A DNA stretch of 64,000 bases from Phytophthora colocasiae (lineage: Eukaryota > Oomycota > Peronosporomycetes > Peronosporales > Peronosporaceae). The position numbers and the translations under genes are program-made. The stretch spans positions 558,001-622,000 of the forward strand of contig JAGKQI010000088.1 of assembly GCA_018806915.1 (NCBI GenBank), read 5' to 3'. The notes beneath the pieces were generated by a model. That model saw only the letters and a program-made list of their open reading frames with translations, searched no databases and had not been told where the DNA came from. Of the stretch, positions 11,601 through 20,971 are shown piece after piece (positions within the stretch are counted from its first letter, which is position 1; every line of letters starts with the position of its first letter).

Positions 11601-13414
11601 GCGTGGGGTACCTCATTGGAAAGGTCTTGACCAGGCGCGTCTAATGAGCGCTCCCCGAGCTCCGGGGCATTCCTGTGAGCTTCAGGGCACTCCGAAAACT
11701 TGGATCCGACTGTGCCATCTGAATGATGGTCACCTGTCTCATGATTACGGGGCGACCCTTCGACATCATTGTCCCGGCTCTGCGCAGAGACAGGGCAGCC
11801 CTCCGGTTCTTCAAGGAGGCGCGTCGACATGGGCCCTTCGGCTTCTAGGGCACCGTTTGAGGCATGCGACGGCTCGTTAGACGCGCCTCGCCTCGCGCTG
11901 CATGTCCATACCGACCTCAGCAGCGGGGCATTCATATTCGCCCCAGGGCGCCCCAAAACGTCATCTCCGACTGATTTGTCGGAGTGATGGTCGTCGCCCG
12001 TCGCACGGACGTGCTGCCGATCCTCAACGGTGGCGTCCAGTCTCTGGCCAGAGACAGTACACGTTGCCGGATCTTCAATCAGACAAGCTGAAGAGGATCC
12101 GGAGGATCGCTGAGCCTGTGGATCTCGGATCCGGGCGTGTGAGGACGCCCCTCGATCCGACGAGTCTGGCGCAGCATCCTTTGCGGCCTCTGGTCCAAAT
12201 CGGACACGGCGGTGCGCTTGGAGCCTAGACGTCGTCGGATCGGATCCGTCGGACTGGATCCTGTCTCGCCAGTCGACCGTTCCTTCAAGGATCCGGTCCG
12301 ACGTAGGTGGCGAGCCGGGGCAGCGTGACACGACAGCGGTGTGGACAGGGCGCTTCAGGATCCCTCTCGGCTCTGCGTACTTCGGCCGATCTACCGCCGG
12401 CTCAAGCTCCCAAGGCTCCTTCGGACGCGGTGGCGGCGGGATCTCCGTCGTGGCGCTCATGGCAAGGTTCTGCCACTCGTTGTAGCGCCGGGATCCGACG
12501 GAAATGAAACCCGGGGTGCGAGGAACGTGATCCCCGGCCAGCCACATGCCGATCTCCTCATTGTGGTTGAGGGATACCGCTTTCTCACCGACATTGGTAA
12601 GTTGTAGATAGCGGATCTTGCCTGGACCTTGAGCTAACGTTGGTACCCATTGCTTGCCTCTGCGTAGCCACAGCTTCTCGTACTCCTTGAGATGGATCCG
12701 ATCCGGATGCTCGAAGATCTCGCCGGGTTCCAGCCGTATGCCTTCTTGGAGGAGTAGCGGGCGGGTCCGGCCGCTGAAGATCTGCCGTCGTCCATGGAGG
12801 CGCACACGGATCTCGTCATGCAAGCACACGGATCCGTCGCCCAAGTCGAGTCGGATCCCGGCTGGTACCATGAAGTCCATACCGAGGATCGCGTCGCAGT
12901 CGGGAGGAAGATCCTCGCCGACCCAGACATCGCAGAAGTATACCAAGTATCCAGCCAAGGTAACCTTGATCCTTGTTTTGCCTGCTGCAATGTACAGCTG
13001 CTCACCAATTCCGAGGCATTCTTGTGTTTGACTAGTGTCGATCTGGGATCCAACCTTACGAGCAAAGGCGGCATCGATGATTGACACCTCGGATCCCGAG
13101 TCAAGAAGCACGGTGGACTTGGCATTGTTGATCTTGCACGTTGCCTTGGCCTGCTTGAAGTGTTTGCTGGGGACATGGTACTTCCAGTACCCGCGTGACT
13201 CTCCAGGCATGAGATCCAAGGACATGGCGATCTCGGATCTCTGGTATTCATCGTCTGTAGAGCGGAAGCTTGCAACTCTAGCCGTACGTTTCCCATGAAG
13301 TTCACATGTATTATCCAATAGATCCGTTCGCTTGTTGCTAACTTGATCCATGGCCTTCTTGTTCACATATGCATAGATGTAAGACGTTGAACGCTCGTCT
13401 CGTACCGGATTCAA
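8618..13414 (-). CDS. pol: Element B polyprotein: protease, RT, degenerate Ty3 RNase H, second RNase H
   Basis: A single 1598-codon frame. An aspartic protease lies near residues 95-200 (LLDSGSEVS, D105; ILGMDFM). A long disordered acidic linker follows at about 390-900, with an 80-residue motif roughly repeated. RT spans about 950-1160 (SLDMASGFW; YIDDI at about 1117). A Ty3-type RNase H starts near 1290; where the first catalytic Asp is expected it reads VIVYASEWA, so it looks inactive. A second RNase H occupies about 1450-1580 (SFDGSARVKRGGG, GDSNLVI, ADSLASAAL) with its acidic residues present. Dual RNase H Gypsy elements are described in plants and oomycetes. The frame ends before the integrase, which follows after frame shifts. 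As Met-1 lies 14 nt after the gag zinc-knuckle stop, how pol is expressed is unclear. Confidence 0.87.
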   Translation of the reverse strand: MNPVRDERSTSYIYAYVNKKAMDQVSNKRTDLLDNTCELHGKRTARVASFRSTDDEYQRSEIAMSLDLMPGESRGYWKYHVPSKHFKQAKATCKINNAKSTVLLDSGSEVSIIDAAFARKVGSQIDTSQTQECLGIGEQLYIAAGKTRIKVTLAGYLVYFCDVWVGEDLPPDCDAILGMDFMVPAGIRLDLGDGSVCLHDEIRVRLHGRRQIFSGRTRPLLLQEGIRLEPGEIFEHPDRIHLKEYEKLWLRRGKQWVPTLAQGPGKIRYLQLTNVGEKAVSLNHNEEIGMWLAGDHVPRTPGFISVGSRRYNEWQNLAMSATTEIPPPPRPKEPWELEPAVDRPKYAEPRGILKRPVHTAVVSRCPGSPPTSDRILEGTVDWRDRIQSDGSDPTTSRLQAHRRVRFGPEAAKDAAPDSSDRGASSHARIRDPQAQRSSGSSSACLIEDPATCTVSGQRLDATVEDRQHVRATGDDHHSDKSVGDDVLGRPGANMNAPLLRSVWTCSARRGASNEPSHASNGALEAEGPMSTRLLEEPEGCPVSAQSRDNDVEGSPRNHETGDHHSDGTVGSKFSECPEAHRNAPELGERSLDAPGQDLSNEVPHAPHRRLQAKSDPNLTQVEDRCRVCDRGQGRGRPERSSDSALSGDVSPSYSHEYERAAGTTSRKGAADCKTPRAIYACTKGATDAPPQDEDDGARQGKIEDSGAPGDPDQGATAQEELDQGAATYVDAAKIPEDDPKTGRGAPKGDPAVGSSLEAGSDVGRPAEGGAARGPDPATRRLDPGSHVTASDPPRVGTSEDPSPASGHGDHKFASDKDLVVGSRPDLVAESQPDLEVGARPDPGSAEDHADDGVFVHENGGSYAEDLEKEMAVLPEVVTATVEVKIEDLQVGDPASNTPEEIQRLANEIWKYKHLLIGKVMPCPPAVGAICDIDVGDAKPIAQRVRKVAPQYREKLSDLIKGLLQAKIIQVSTSPWASPIVVIIKKNGVDIRLCIGYRLVNSLTRLMVYPMPLINDLLEDLDAVLWYCSLDMASGFWVVSMTDRARAISAFITPFGLFEWNRMPFGLKNAPQIYQRLLDNALYGFLRIPPTAGSGSALDLFRDGIPERNGEHSVLGRRSYIDDILVTAGSWDHLCERVHLLLEACDKWNLSISVAKSFWGLKKVDYLGHRVSSEGLEAHPKDREELVGLAFPRSLRAMQSFLGSLNYYARFIEDMAVYASVLYELREVDFAELRSSRKILQPTDSVIKDPEDPSSPRDPDEKWIRASAAFEALKRKIAMTPTLRHFDPDKQPVVIVYASEWAISASLTQDHDGIYMPVMFVSRSLKPNEVNYGIVEKEVLALLRILDLGYSMLVGRRIRVLTRHSTLRWLFRSTGLPGRLGQWAALLSPWALEITKCTKGEDEILGSLAASITPRSEVDQALVNIAPRKEPRRAIQMPVPTVGPEEELWVVSFDGSARVKRGGGSFSAIVWKLPEWRVIKAASRYAENLTVNEAEYNGLLLCFELLEDLAKGRLVICGDSNLVIRQMRGEIDCKAPALTLLRQKALMRLRDWPDHDLLHVKRTWNASADSLASAALQRERDHSRPRGGPRGSRHFESVG

Positions 13415-13428
13415 ACCCGGCGAGCGTT

Positions 13429-13815
13429 CTAGTTTAACATCTTCTCGGCAGCTTCTGGAAGCATGTGCTTACTTGGATCGAACCACTGTCGGATGAGGTT
13501 GTAGAACTCCTCCATCTGGCACTTGCCGTGATCATGAAGTTCTCCGCAGCCGCGACATACGAAGAAACAGCGATCCGACGGATGACCCTTCTTGCCGCAC
13601 TTCTGGCAGGTAAGGCGCTTCCAGCAGCCAAGATCCATATGTTTCCTGGATCCGCAGTGCGAGCAGCGCTGCCCTTCGTTGGAGAAACGTGGTCGACGAT
13701 CTTGTGGCGTTGGATACGAGCTGGCTTGGGCTGGATCCGGATCTTTCTTAGGATCCGAAGTTCCTGTCTTGGCCTCTGTTGATCCGGCTGTCGTCGAGGT
13801 AGTCGGTCGCTCACT
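13429..13815 (-). CDS. gag: Element B Gag zinc-knuckle extension, in frame after a TAG stop
   Basis: Directly after the gag TAG (13818-13816) the same frame stays open for 128 codons and encodes three zinc-knuckle-like modules: CSHCGSRKHMDLGC, CQKCGKKGHPSDRC and CRGCGELHDHGKC. It then continues MEEFYNLIRQWFDPSK and stops at 13429. A2 also has knuckles at the end of gag, so this is the nucleocapsid part of Gag. Either one nonsense mutation separates capsid from nucleocapsid in this copy, or the TAG is read through. Element C preserves the last 33 residues of the same region at 30508-30608. Confidence 0.82.
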   Translation of the reverse strand, partial: SERPTTSTTAGSTEAKTGTSDPKKDPDPAQASSYPTPQDRRPRFSNEGQRCSHCGSRKHMDLGCWKRLTCQKCGKKGHPSDRCFFVCRGCGELHDHGKCQMEEFYNLIRQWFDPSKHMLPEAAEKMLN

Positions 13816-15753
13816 CTAAGCTGCTACGTATGCTCTGCGAAGTTCACCATCGGATCCGGAGTCCTCGGAGTCGGATCCCTCCGATTCGACAACTTGCATG
13901 GAACGGATCGCACGCGTTGGACCGGTTGGCTGCGGGGCCGTCGTGGTCTTCGGCCGGAACTTGCTGGACCCTGACGACGGCTTCTTCTGTCTGGATCTCG
14001 CGCGATCTCTGGCCCGCAGCACGTCTTCGAGTTGATCCGCGTCCGCAAGTCGGAGTAATGTCAATTGGTCTGCCAGATCCGCATCCCCGAGCGTTTCGAT
14101 GAAGTGTTCGACGTGCTCGCGGCGGGCTTTGGCATCTCCATCCTTGATCATCACCCTCGCACGGAGACCTGCTACGTTCAAGCGATACAAGTATTCCAGT
14201 GGCGACACATCGGATCTTTTGCGAGCGTGGTAGTATTGCCACGCCACCGAGACTCCGAGGCCACAGTACTGCGTCTGGAAGGCCTTCAGCAGGTCACTCC
14301 ACTTCAGCCTTGTGGATCGACTGAGTTGTCTGTACCAGTTTCGCGCTGGACCAGTGAGCAAATCTCCGAAGGTAAGGCATTTTTCTTCGTCCGATGCTTG
14401 ATCTCTCGTGAAGGCTGACTTGACCTTACTAATCCATGATCTTGCTCGTTCCTCGTCGTGATCCTTGCCCGTGAACTCCTTCAAGTCCGATATTGCAGAG
14501 ATCCGGATCCGTTGAATCGTGCTGGATCCTGCCGTAACGGATGCAGCGGTAGTCGTCGCCGTACGCCGTGGAGCTAATCCGTCAAGGTCGTCAGGGTCAT
14601 ACTCCCAGTTCTCTGGGTGTGATCCTACTGACTCCATCTCGACATCCCGGTACGCAGGATCCGCAGTGTGCGTTGTAGCCCGTGGAACCGCAGTCATCTG
14701 CTGTTCCTTCAAGAATTTGTCCATGGCCGATTGGAAATAGGTTTGCAGCCTGTTGGTGGATGTATGCGGCGGATCCATGGCACGGGGCTGATCACGCGAG
14801 GTGTCCCGCGTTCGGGCTGGCTTGATCTCCGGGACATCCGTCGGCATACGGGCTGCCAGCATCGCAGCACCTGTAGGCCCGAGCGCCATACGTCGGGGTT
14901 CAGACGGACTGTCGGATCCTGCCTCAGACTCCGCCGAGGCGTATCGAGAGGATCCAGTCTGATACTCTGGGGACTGCGCTAGCTTGGACACCAGATCCCG
15001 GGTCGCTCGTCGTTCACCAACGAGGGGCTTCAGTCGGTCGAATAATGAAGCCGCTGCGATACGGATCCTGTCGTGGTCCAAGCGGAAAAGTGAGTCCCCA
15101 TCGAAAGCTCCTGCCGCGAAACCAGCTTCCTCTAACAGGCGGAGGAGGTCCAAGGCGCTGTCTAGACTGTTCGTAGACTGCGCCGGCGCCGTGATCGGGC
15201 CGGTGAGGGATCCAACCAACTGGGGTTGTAGGATCCTCATCACAGGGTCTTCTCGGAGGAAGTCCTCGAGCGCGATCCGGCGATACGAATCCTCCAGCTG
15301 GGTCGACGACCACTCCGATTTCACCACCGGCTTCTCGTCGACATCAGATCCTGGTGCCCTCAGCTTCTTCCGCGCAGTCTTCATCTTCTTCTTCGACGTT
15401 TTACCACCTGAGATCTGCGCGGGGGTGGTGGTGGTGGATGAAGATCCAACAGCTTTCGCTGATGAATCCCCACCCGGCGGATCAGAACTCGCGTTCCGAT
15501 CCGCGGGGGTCCCCGAAGGGACCTGGGGAGGAGGGGGAGGTTTTTCTTCCGAGTCTGTTGCCAGACTCGCCTCCTTCCTGTCGGCAGAGCTCCTCCCAGG
15601 GCTCCGCCGATCCGTGGATCTAGCGTTCAGCGGTGCTGACGGCGATCCAACGACCGTCGGCACTTCTTCTCCCGGTTCTTCCTTCACTTGTACAGTCTCT
15701 TCGGACTCACGGTGATATCCGCCGTCCCCAAAAGATCCGGGCACGCGCACCAT
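13816..15753 (-). CDS. gag: Element B Gag (capsid part)
   Basis: A 645-codon frame starting at the ATG that abuts the LTR. The open frame extends 13 codons further into the LTR to 15792, but 15753 is preferred because it lies just inside the element. The N-terminal half is Ser/Pro/Glu-rich and disordered. A retrotransposon capsid domain occupies the C-terminal third (ARNWYRQLSRSTRLKWSDLL, SPLEYLYRLNVAGLRARV). An Arg-rich tail and acidic end follow, then TAG. The first codons (MVRVPGS) are encoded by the primer-binding site itself. Product role: particle assembly and RNA packaging. Confidence 0.82.
   Translation of the reverse strand: MVRVPGSFGDGGYHRESEETVQVKEEPGEEVPTVVGSPSAPLNARSTDRRSPGRSSADRKEASLATDSEEKPPPPPQVPSGTPADRNASSDPPGGDSSAKAVGSSSTTTTPAQISGGKTSKKKMKTARKKLRAPGSDVDEKPVVKSEWSSTQLEDSYRRIALEDFLREDPVMRILQPQLVGSLTGPITAPAQSTNSLDSALDLLRLLEEAGFAAGAFDGDSLFRLDHDRIRIAAASLFDRLKPLVGERRATRDLVSKLAQSPEYQTGSSRYASAESEAGSDSPSEPRRMALGPTGAAMLAARMPTDVPEIKPARTRDTSRDQPRAMDPPHTSTNRLQTYFQSAMDKFLKEQQMTAVPRATTHTADPAYRDVEMESVGSHPENWEYDPDDLDGLAPRRTATTTAASVTAGSSTIQRIRISAISDLKEFTGKDHDEERARSWISKVKSAFTRDQASDEEKCLTFGDLLTGPARNWYRQLSRSTRLKWSDLLKAFQTQYCGLGVSVAWQYYHARKRSDVSPLEYLYRLNVAGLRARVMIKDGDAKARREHVEHFIETLGDADLADQLTLLRLADADQLEDVLRARDRARSRQKKPSSGSSKFRPKTTTAPQPTGPTRAIRSMQVVESEGSDSEDSGSDGELRRAYVAA
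15736..15752 (-). other. Primer-binding site of element B, inside the gag start
   Basis: On the - strand TGGTGCGCGTGCCCGGA begins one base after the LTR and overlaps the gag ATG. It is identical over 17 bp to the sites of A (3247-3263) and A2 (32295-32311), although the LTRs are unrelated. Confidence 0.8.
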
Positions 15754-17412
15754 TGTGGTGTAGTGGATCCGCTGGAATGAGCAGGGATCCAACGTTCACA
15801 CACGGCGCCCAGACACTGACTAACGGAGGGGGTACTCCGATAACCGTGGGGTTGCTGAGGCTCACCTTGTGTACCCGTCAGTGGGCGGGATCTGCTCTCT
15901 CAGGAACGGGAGAGTGTACACAGGCGTGAGGGCTTGAACGTCCTTGGCGGGGACTTGGGAGGTTGGACGTGCGTGGGTATTCCTGCACACAGGTCCTGGT
16001 TAGGGGATCTTGGTCTTGGACTCGAAGATCTTGTGGATCCTTGGATCCGGGGTTGCCTTGATGGGTGTGGGGTTCCTTTTCCTTTCCTTTACTGTCTTGC
16101 TTGCCGCCTCCTGTAGCGGTTGGTCTTGAGGGTGTTGAGAGGTCGAGGGATCCTACGGTTAAGCAATCAACACCGTTGGATCCGGGGGCTTCACTAGCGT
16201 AAGGTAAGCCGGCCAAATCGGGGATCCGGTCTTAGCTGTAGCTAGATATGCGAAGAAACTTGCAGGAAGACTAAGGGGAGGCCAATACACTATCCTCTTC
16301 CCTTGTCTGAGGGCCTGAAGAAAACCACTTGCGCACTAGAAGGTAAATTCGACTATCTGATTTATGGTTATCCAGTTCCTCATCCTGTACCCTATCTTGC
16401 CCATCGCAAATCTCTATCTTAGATCATGCTGGCTCTCCTGCAACTTCTCCACTATGTCGATGTCTTGGATCTTGAGGATCCGAGTTCGGATCCGAGGATC
16501 CAGCTTCAGGATCCAAGGATCCGACTTCAGGATCCGAGGATCCTGGATCTGGATCTCTGGATCTTGGATCTTGGGGATCCGGCTTCAGGATCCGAGGATC
16601 TTGGATCTGGATCTCGGGGATCCGGCTTCAGGATCCGAGGATCTTGGATCTGGATCTCGGGATCTTGGATCTTGGGGATCCGGCTTCGGGATCCGAGGAT
16701 CCTGGATCTGGATCTCGGGATCTTGGATCTTGGATCTTGGGGATCCGGCTTCGGGATCCGAGGATCCTGGATCTGGATCTCGGGATCTTGGATCTTGGGG
16801 ATCCGGCTTCGGGATCCGAGGATCCTGGATCTGGATCTTGGGATCTTGGATCTTGGGGATCCGGCTTCGGGATCCGAGGATCTTGGATCTGGATCTCGGG
16901 ATCTTGGATCTTGGGGATCCGGCTTCGGGATCCGGCTTCGGGATCCGAGGATCTTGGATCTGGATCTCGGGATCTTGGATCTTGGGGATCCGGCTTCGGG
17001 ATCCGAGGATCCTGGATCTGGATCTCGGGATCTTGGATCTTGGGGATCCGCCGGGATCCGAGGATCTTGGATCTGGATCTCTGGATCTGGGGGTTCGAAG
17101 GATCCGCACTTAGGACCGCGGGATCCGCACTTAAGACTGCCGGATCTGCACTTAAGACCGCCGGATCCGCACTTAAGGACTGCCGGATCCGCACTTAGGA
17201 TCACCGGATCCGCACTTAGAACTGTGGGATCCGAACGTAGGTAAGCTAGGCCAAGTGGGTCCTAACTTAGGGTCCGCCCTAGAATAGGTATCCAGTTCCA
17301 GGGACCTGTCCTTATCGTAGCACCACTGTCGCACGTCACCCATCATCGTGGTCGTTCTGCGTTGTATCCGGTTTGATTTGAATCCACTTTACCACAAATT
17401 CACTTCACCACA
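15754..17412 (-). repeat. 5' LTR of element B (1659 bp)
   Basis: Begins TGTGGTGTAG and ends TTCACCACA, followed by the AGAG target duplication. It carries the same two tandem arrays as the other LTR, with fewer short units. Confidence 0.93.
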
Positions 17413-20400
17413 AGAGTGTGTGGCCATCCTTCAGACAATGTTGTACGAGGCGGGTTTCGAATTCATGAACCTGCTTCCAAGATGGTCTCAGACCCAGGCG
17501 TCAGCTGTCTTCGAGTCCCAAGTACGCAGTGTGGCGTCCGAACTTTAGAGTCGTCTCGCCATGGAACTGGTTGAGTGGGCCACCGTGACCGCCAGGTTAC
17601 AGGTTAACCGACTCCCAGAAAGCGTGAAACCAGAAGACACGACAAGTCGAGATGAAGCAGACAGTGTATTACCAGACAAGGATGCTGACCTACAAGGACG
17701 ACAGCTGATCATGCGACTCCGGGTGACCGGACTCCGAGTGACGCATAGTTCTGACGGTTCCAGCAGTGATGAGCCGCCGCAGTCCAAGCGCTTGCAGCAG
17801 AGACCACCGCGCCCACAAGTCCCGTCAACGCCGTCAGCTTTGTCGACGCCGTCGTTGTCTTCACTGCCACAGTACGAGAGTCAGTCTGAAGACACACGAC
17901 CAGAGTCTGGAACACCAATGTCTGAAGACCAGAGCAGTTCCCGAACTCGAATGACGGACGTGTCAGTTCCCAGTGTCATTGGGACCTCTGATGATCAGTT
18001 GGCTGAGTTTCAGACTTCACGCGGAAGCTCAACAGATTCGTCTTTAATGTCCATGAGTCGAGGGGCGGCGTCACACATGCCACTGTCTGCAGGAGGTCTG
18101 GTGATGCTTGCACAAGGCGACGGTGGTTTCACTGATGGAGATACCATGAGGCTTGAAGTGCCTCAAACTCTAGGGAGCATGCCAATGGATGCGGATGAAT
18201 TCGATATGGTGAAGAAGCCCGGAATTCCTGAGATGATGTCTGAAAACCAGTTGTCATTCAGAGATTCTCCACAGGATTTCAGACAACATATATCGGAAGC
18301 TCCACAGTCGGCCATTTCAAGTCTAGGGGCGAGTCATCGATGCCGACAGCCGAGTCTGAAGAACGAGGGTCTCCAGCCAACATTTTCCAGTCGCTTGGGT
18401 TTCATTGAGATGAGCCGCACAAGGTCCGAAACCCGAAGCTCACGAAGATCAAGCCCAGCCAAGATGGAGTTGTATATCATGAGGCAGCAACAAGAGTGGC
18501 AGAGCCGGGTAAATCAGGTGCAGATGGAGTTCTTGGCCCGCCAGCGCTTGGAGTCCATGGAACGTGACCGCCGTTGGGAACAACGCGACTTGGAAGCAAG
18601 ACGTGAGATTCAGAAGCTCACCGACCACTTATTGGAGTCTGAATACGCGAGATTGGAGGCTGAGAGACGTGCGGACGACGCTGAAGAACGAAGAAGTATG
18701 GTATCTGAGAGTAAACTCAGAAATCGCAGCGCGGCAGAGTTGGAAACTCTGAAAACGGAGCTCTGGAACTCTGAAAACCAACGTCTGGAATCAGAGGTTG
18801 CTGAACGCTGGCGACAGAGAGAGGCTGAGACTGAAGCCGAACGTGCGCGTGCGACTGACGAGATGAAACGGGACTGGATTTCTTAAATGGAAGCTCTACA
18901 GCAGCGAATGAAAGACATGGAAGCTGAACGCGACAGGGAGAAAGAAAATTCTCAGAACATGCAACGGTTCCAAGCCGGTCAGTTGAGAAACCTTCGAGCA
19001 ACATTATCCCAAGTTCAAGAGGCGCGAAGGGTCGGTCACCCTGATTCAGCAACTGCAAACCGGGTGTTCAGTACCGGGAACCCTGAAGTTGCAACTATGC
19101 ACCCACTATCTGGATCAGAAATCAGAAGTGGCGCAAGTGGGGTTAGGGTTGAACCCATGTCGCATTCACCGGTTCTCAAGACGGAATCCCGAGAGGTTGC
19201 GACCCCTGCACGAAGCACGGAATCGAAGCGAGTGAAGGCTGAGAGGCATGGCGCCACCACTAGCGCCGCTACAGCGACCCAGACATACCAGGCGGTTTCC
19301 CGGACCGAGGCCAAGGCAGGAACAAGGCGTGCATCGACACCAAGGCGTGTTACGACACCAAAAACGAGTCCTAGATGCTCTGAACATGGCAAGGGTGCCT
19401 TCCCAAACTTTGAGAAGTTGGTGGAACCTCCAGACCTCGAAGGGAGCTCAGATGACTCAGACTCAAACTCGGATAGCTCGTCGTCTGGTATCTGGATGGC
19501 CCCTGGAACGGTGAACATGACGATGATGTCTCGAGGACAAGATGGAGCGACTTTGCTAACACTCAGACCTGTCATCAACCCCAAGTTTATCGAAGAATTT
19601 GATCCCAGAGGCACGCGTCGGCAACGAGTTCACTGGTGGGAGCGTTTTCTGAATATGGCACATCAGGAAGGTTGGTCTTCCAGACAATGCATTCAAGAAC
19701 TCAAGCTAAAACTTCAGGTATCAGCACGTGACTGGTTTAACCAGCTCCCGAAAAGCGTGTCACGTGACTGGAAAAGATTATCGTCAGAGTTTCGAAAACG
19801 CTACTGCAAACCTCGATCCCCACATTCTGAGAGATATTTCACGATGGAGATGAGATTTTCAGAGACTCCGTTGGATTTCTTCTATCGTCTGAACTCCGCC
19901 GCTGGGAAAGCAGGCGTGGATTTCAGGAAGTCGTTCGAATGTCTGGAAGAACATGTCTTACGGTTTATCATAAAGCTCAAGGACGCACGTCTGAAAACCT
20001 CGTTGCAAGCTCAGAGATTTCGATGTATTTCAGACTTGGAATACGCCCTGCTGCAAGATGAAGACGTGTGGAGGACATGTGACCGAGATATTACCCGAGA
20101 CTTCAGAGCCAATTCTATTCTGCGGCGACAGTTCATGCCAAAGTACCTACATCGAACTGACATCACAAGAGGTGTGGATTCTGAAGATTCGGACTCTGAA
20201 AACTCTGAAAACCATAACGAATCTCTAAAATCCAATCTGGATCGGACTGGAGATACCAGAGTTCAGACTGGGGATTCCAGACTTCTAGATGTGACTTCAG
20301 CGTCTACCCGTGATGGAAACATTGCGCAAGCTTCCTCGGGTGCTTCAACAGCTCCACCAAGTGCCGACCAGAATCGGCCCTTGACGAACGAAGTCTACCC

Positions 20401-20536
20401 AGTACTATACGACATGGGATGGCGCCCGCCGACATATTCCTCAATTGGATTATCGAGTCAAGAGTCCCAGCTCAGCGCGCGACCGCGTGTACGTTCCCAG
20501 CAAACGCAGGCTAGGGGCGGCCATCTCAGAATGTAG
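17413..20536 (+). pseudogene. gag: Element A gag, C-terminal part, with two nonsense codons
   Basis: Continues the gag interrupted at 4190. The first 4 bases are the AGAG duplication. In-frame stops occur at 17546-17548 (TAG; CAG in A2 at 33265) and 18884-18886 (TAA; CAA in A2 at 34600). Between them are Ser/Pro-rich sequence and a long Glu/Arg-rich coiled coil (about 18460-19020; RQQQEWQSRVNQVQMEF). The capsid domain lies at about 19590-20090 (HWWERFLNMAHQEGW, ARDWFNQLPKSVSRDW, LDFFYRLNSAAGKAG). The frame ends at 20536 without zinc knuckles or pol. Gag would be truncated or need suppression. Confidence 0.85.
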
Positions 20537-20971
20537 ACTGTGCAGCGTTTTCCCGGTATCAAGGTTGATGCGCTTTCCAGACATTTGATTTTCAGAAATG
20601 CAACGTCTGAAATGGTGTGCTTCATCCTGAGATCACTGAGAACGCGTTCTGAGGTCCAACCTGTTCTCGTCGACGTGTGAAATTACGTGGATCCGGAATT
20701 GATTGTGTGGAGTTATGAATGGATTTCGATGACTAAGTCAAGCTATTGATGTGAGGTTGTTGGAAGAAGAATTTCTATGAAGGATTGCAAAATGTGGCGT
20801 TGAATCAAGTGTGGCAAAAGTGTGACGAGAATAATTGTTTCAGAGTCTCAACGTATCTCTAGAGCTCCAAACTGTTTGAGTAGCGGTTGATTTTTTTGAC
20901 GATTTTGCCTGGCCATGGTACTCAGTTCAGGGAAAAACCCTCACTGACGAACCGTGACCAGGAGGGGCGGT
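20537..20971 (+). other. 3' non-coding region and polypurine tract of element A
   Basis: Joins gag to the 3' LTR where A2 carries about 6 kb of pol, so it spans a large internal deletion. The purine-rich AGGAGGGGCGGT at 20960-20971 touches the LTR and is the likely polypurine tract. A short + frame after 20540 contains VDALSRH, resembling the end of Gypsy RNase H, but is too short to call. Confidence 0.65.

Larger units (their letters stand above)
4191..17412 (-). mobile_element. Ty3/Gypsy chromodomain element B, nested in gag of element A
   Basis: A near full-length element of 13.2 kb on the - strand. Its LTRs (15754-17412 and 4191-5902) begin TGTGGTGTAG and end TTCACCACA. The target duplication is AGAG (4187-4190, 17413-17416), and removing the element restores a continuous gag matching A2. 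Order in element direction: LTR, primer site, gag, zinc knuckles, protease, RT, Ty3-type RNase H, second RNase H, integrase, chromodomain, satellite-like 3' region, LTR. The LTRs differ at only a few single bases plus tandem-repeat number, so insertion is recent. GGATCC/GATC is remarkably dense throughout. Frame breaks in pol near 8.7, 8.5 and 8.17 kb suggest this copy is not autonomous, unless they are sequence errors. Confidence 0.93.

Noticed and set aside
10434..12607. Several 80-180-codon frames on the + strand opposite element B pol
   Set aside because: Shadows of the long GC-rich linker on the - strand; no domain and no start context.
20540..20675. Short frame with VDALSRH, like the end of Gypsy RNase H
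   Set aside because: Only a few residues match and the equivalent A2 region reads differently; chance cannot be excluded.
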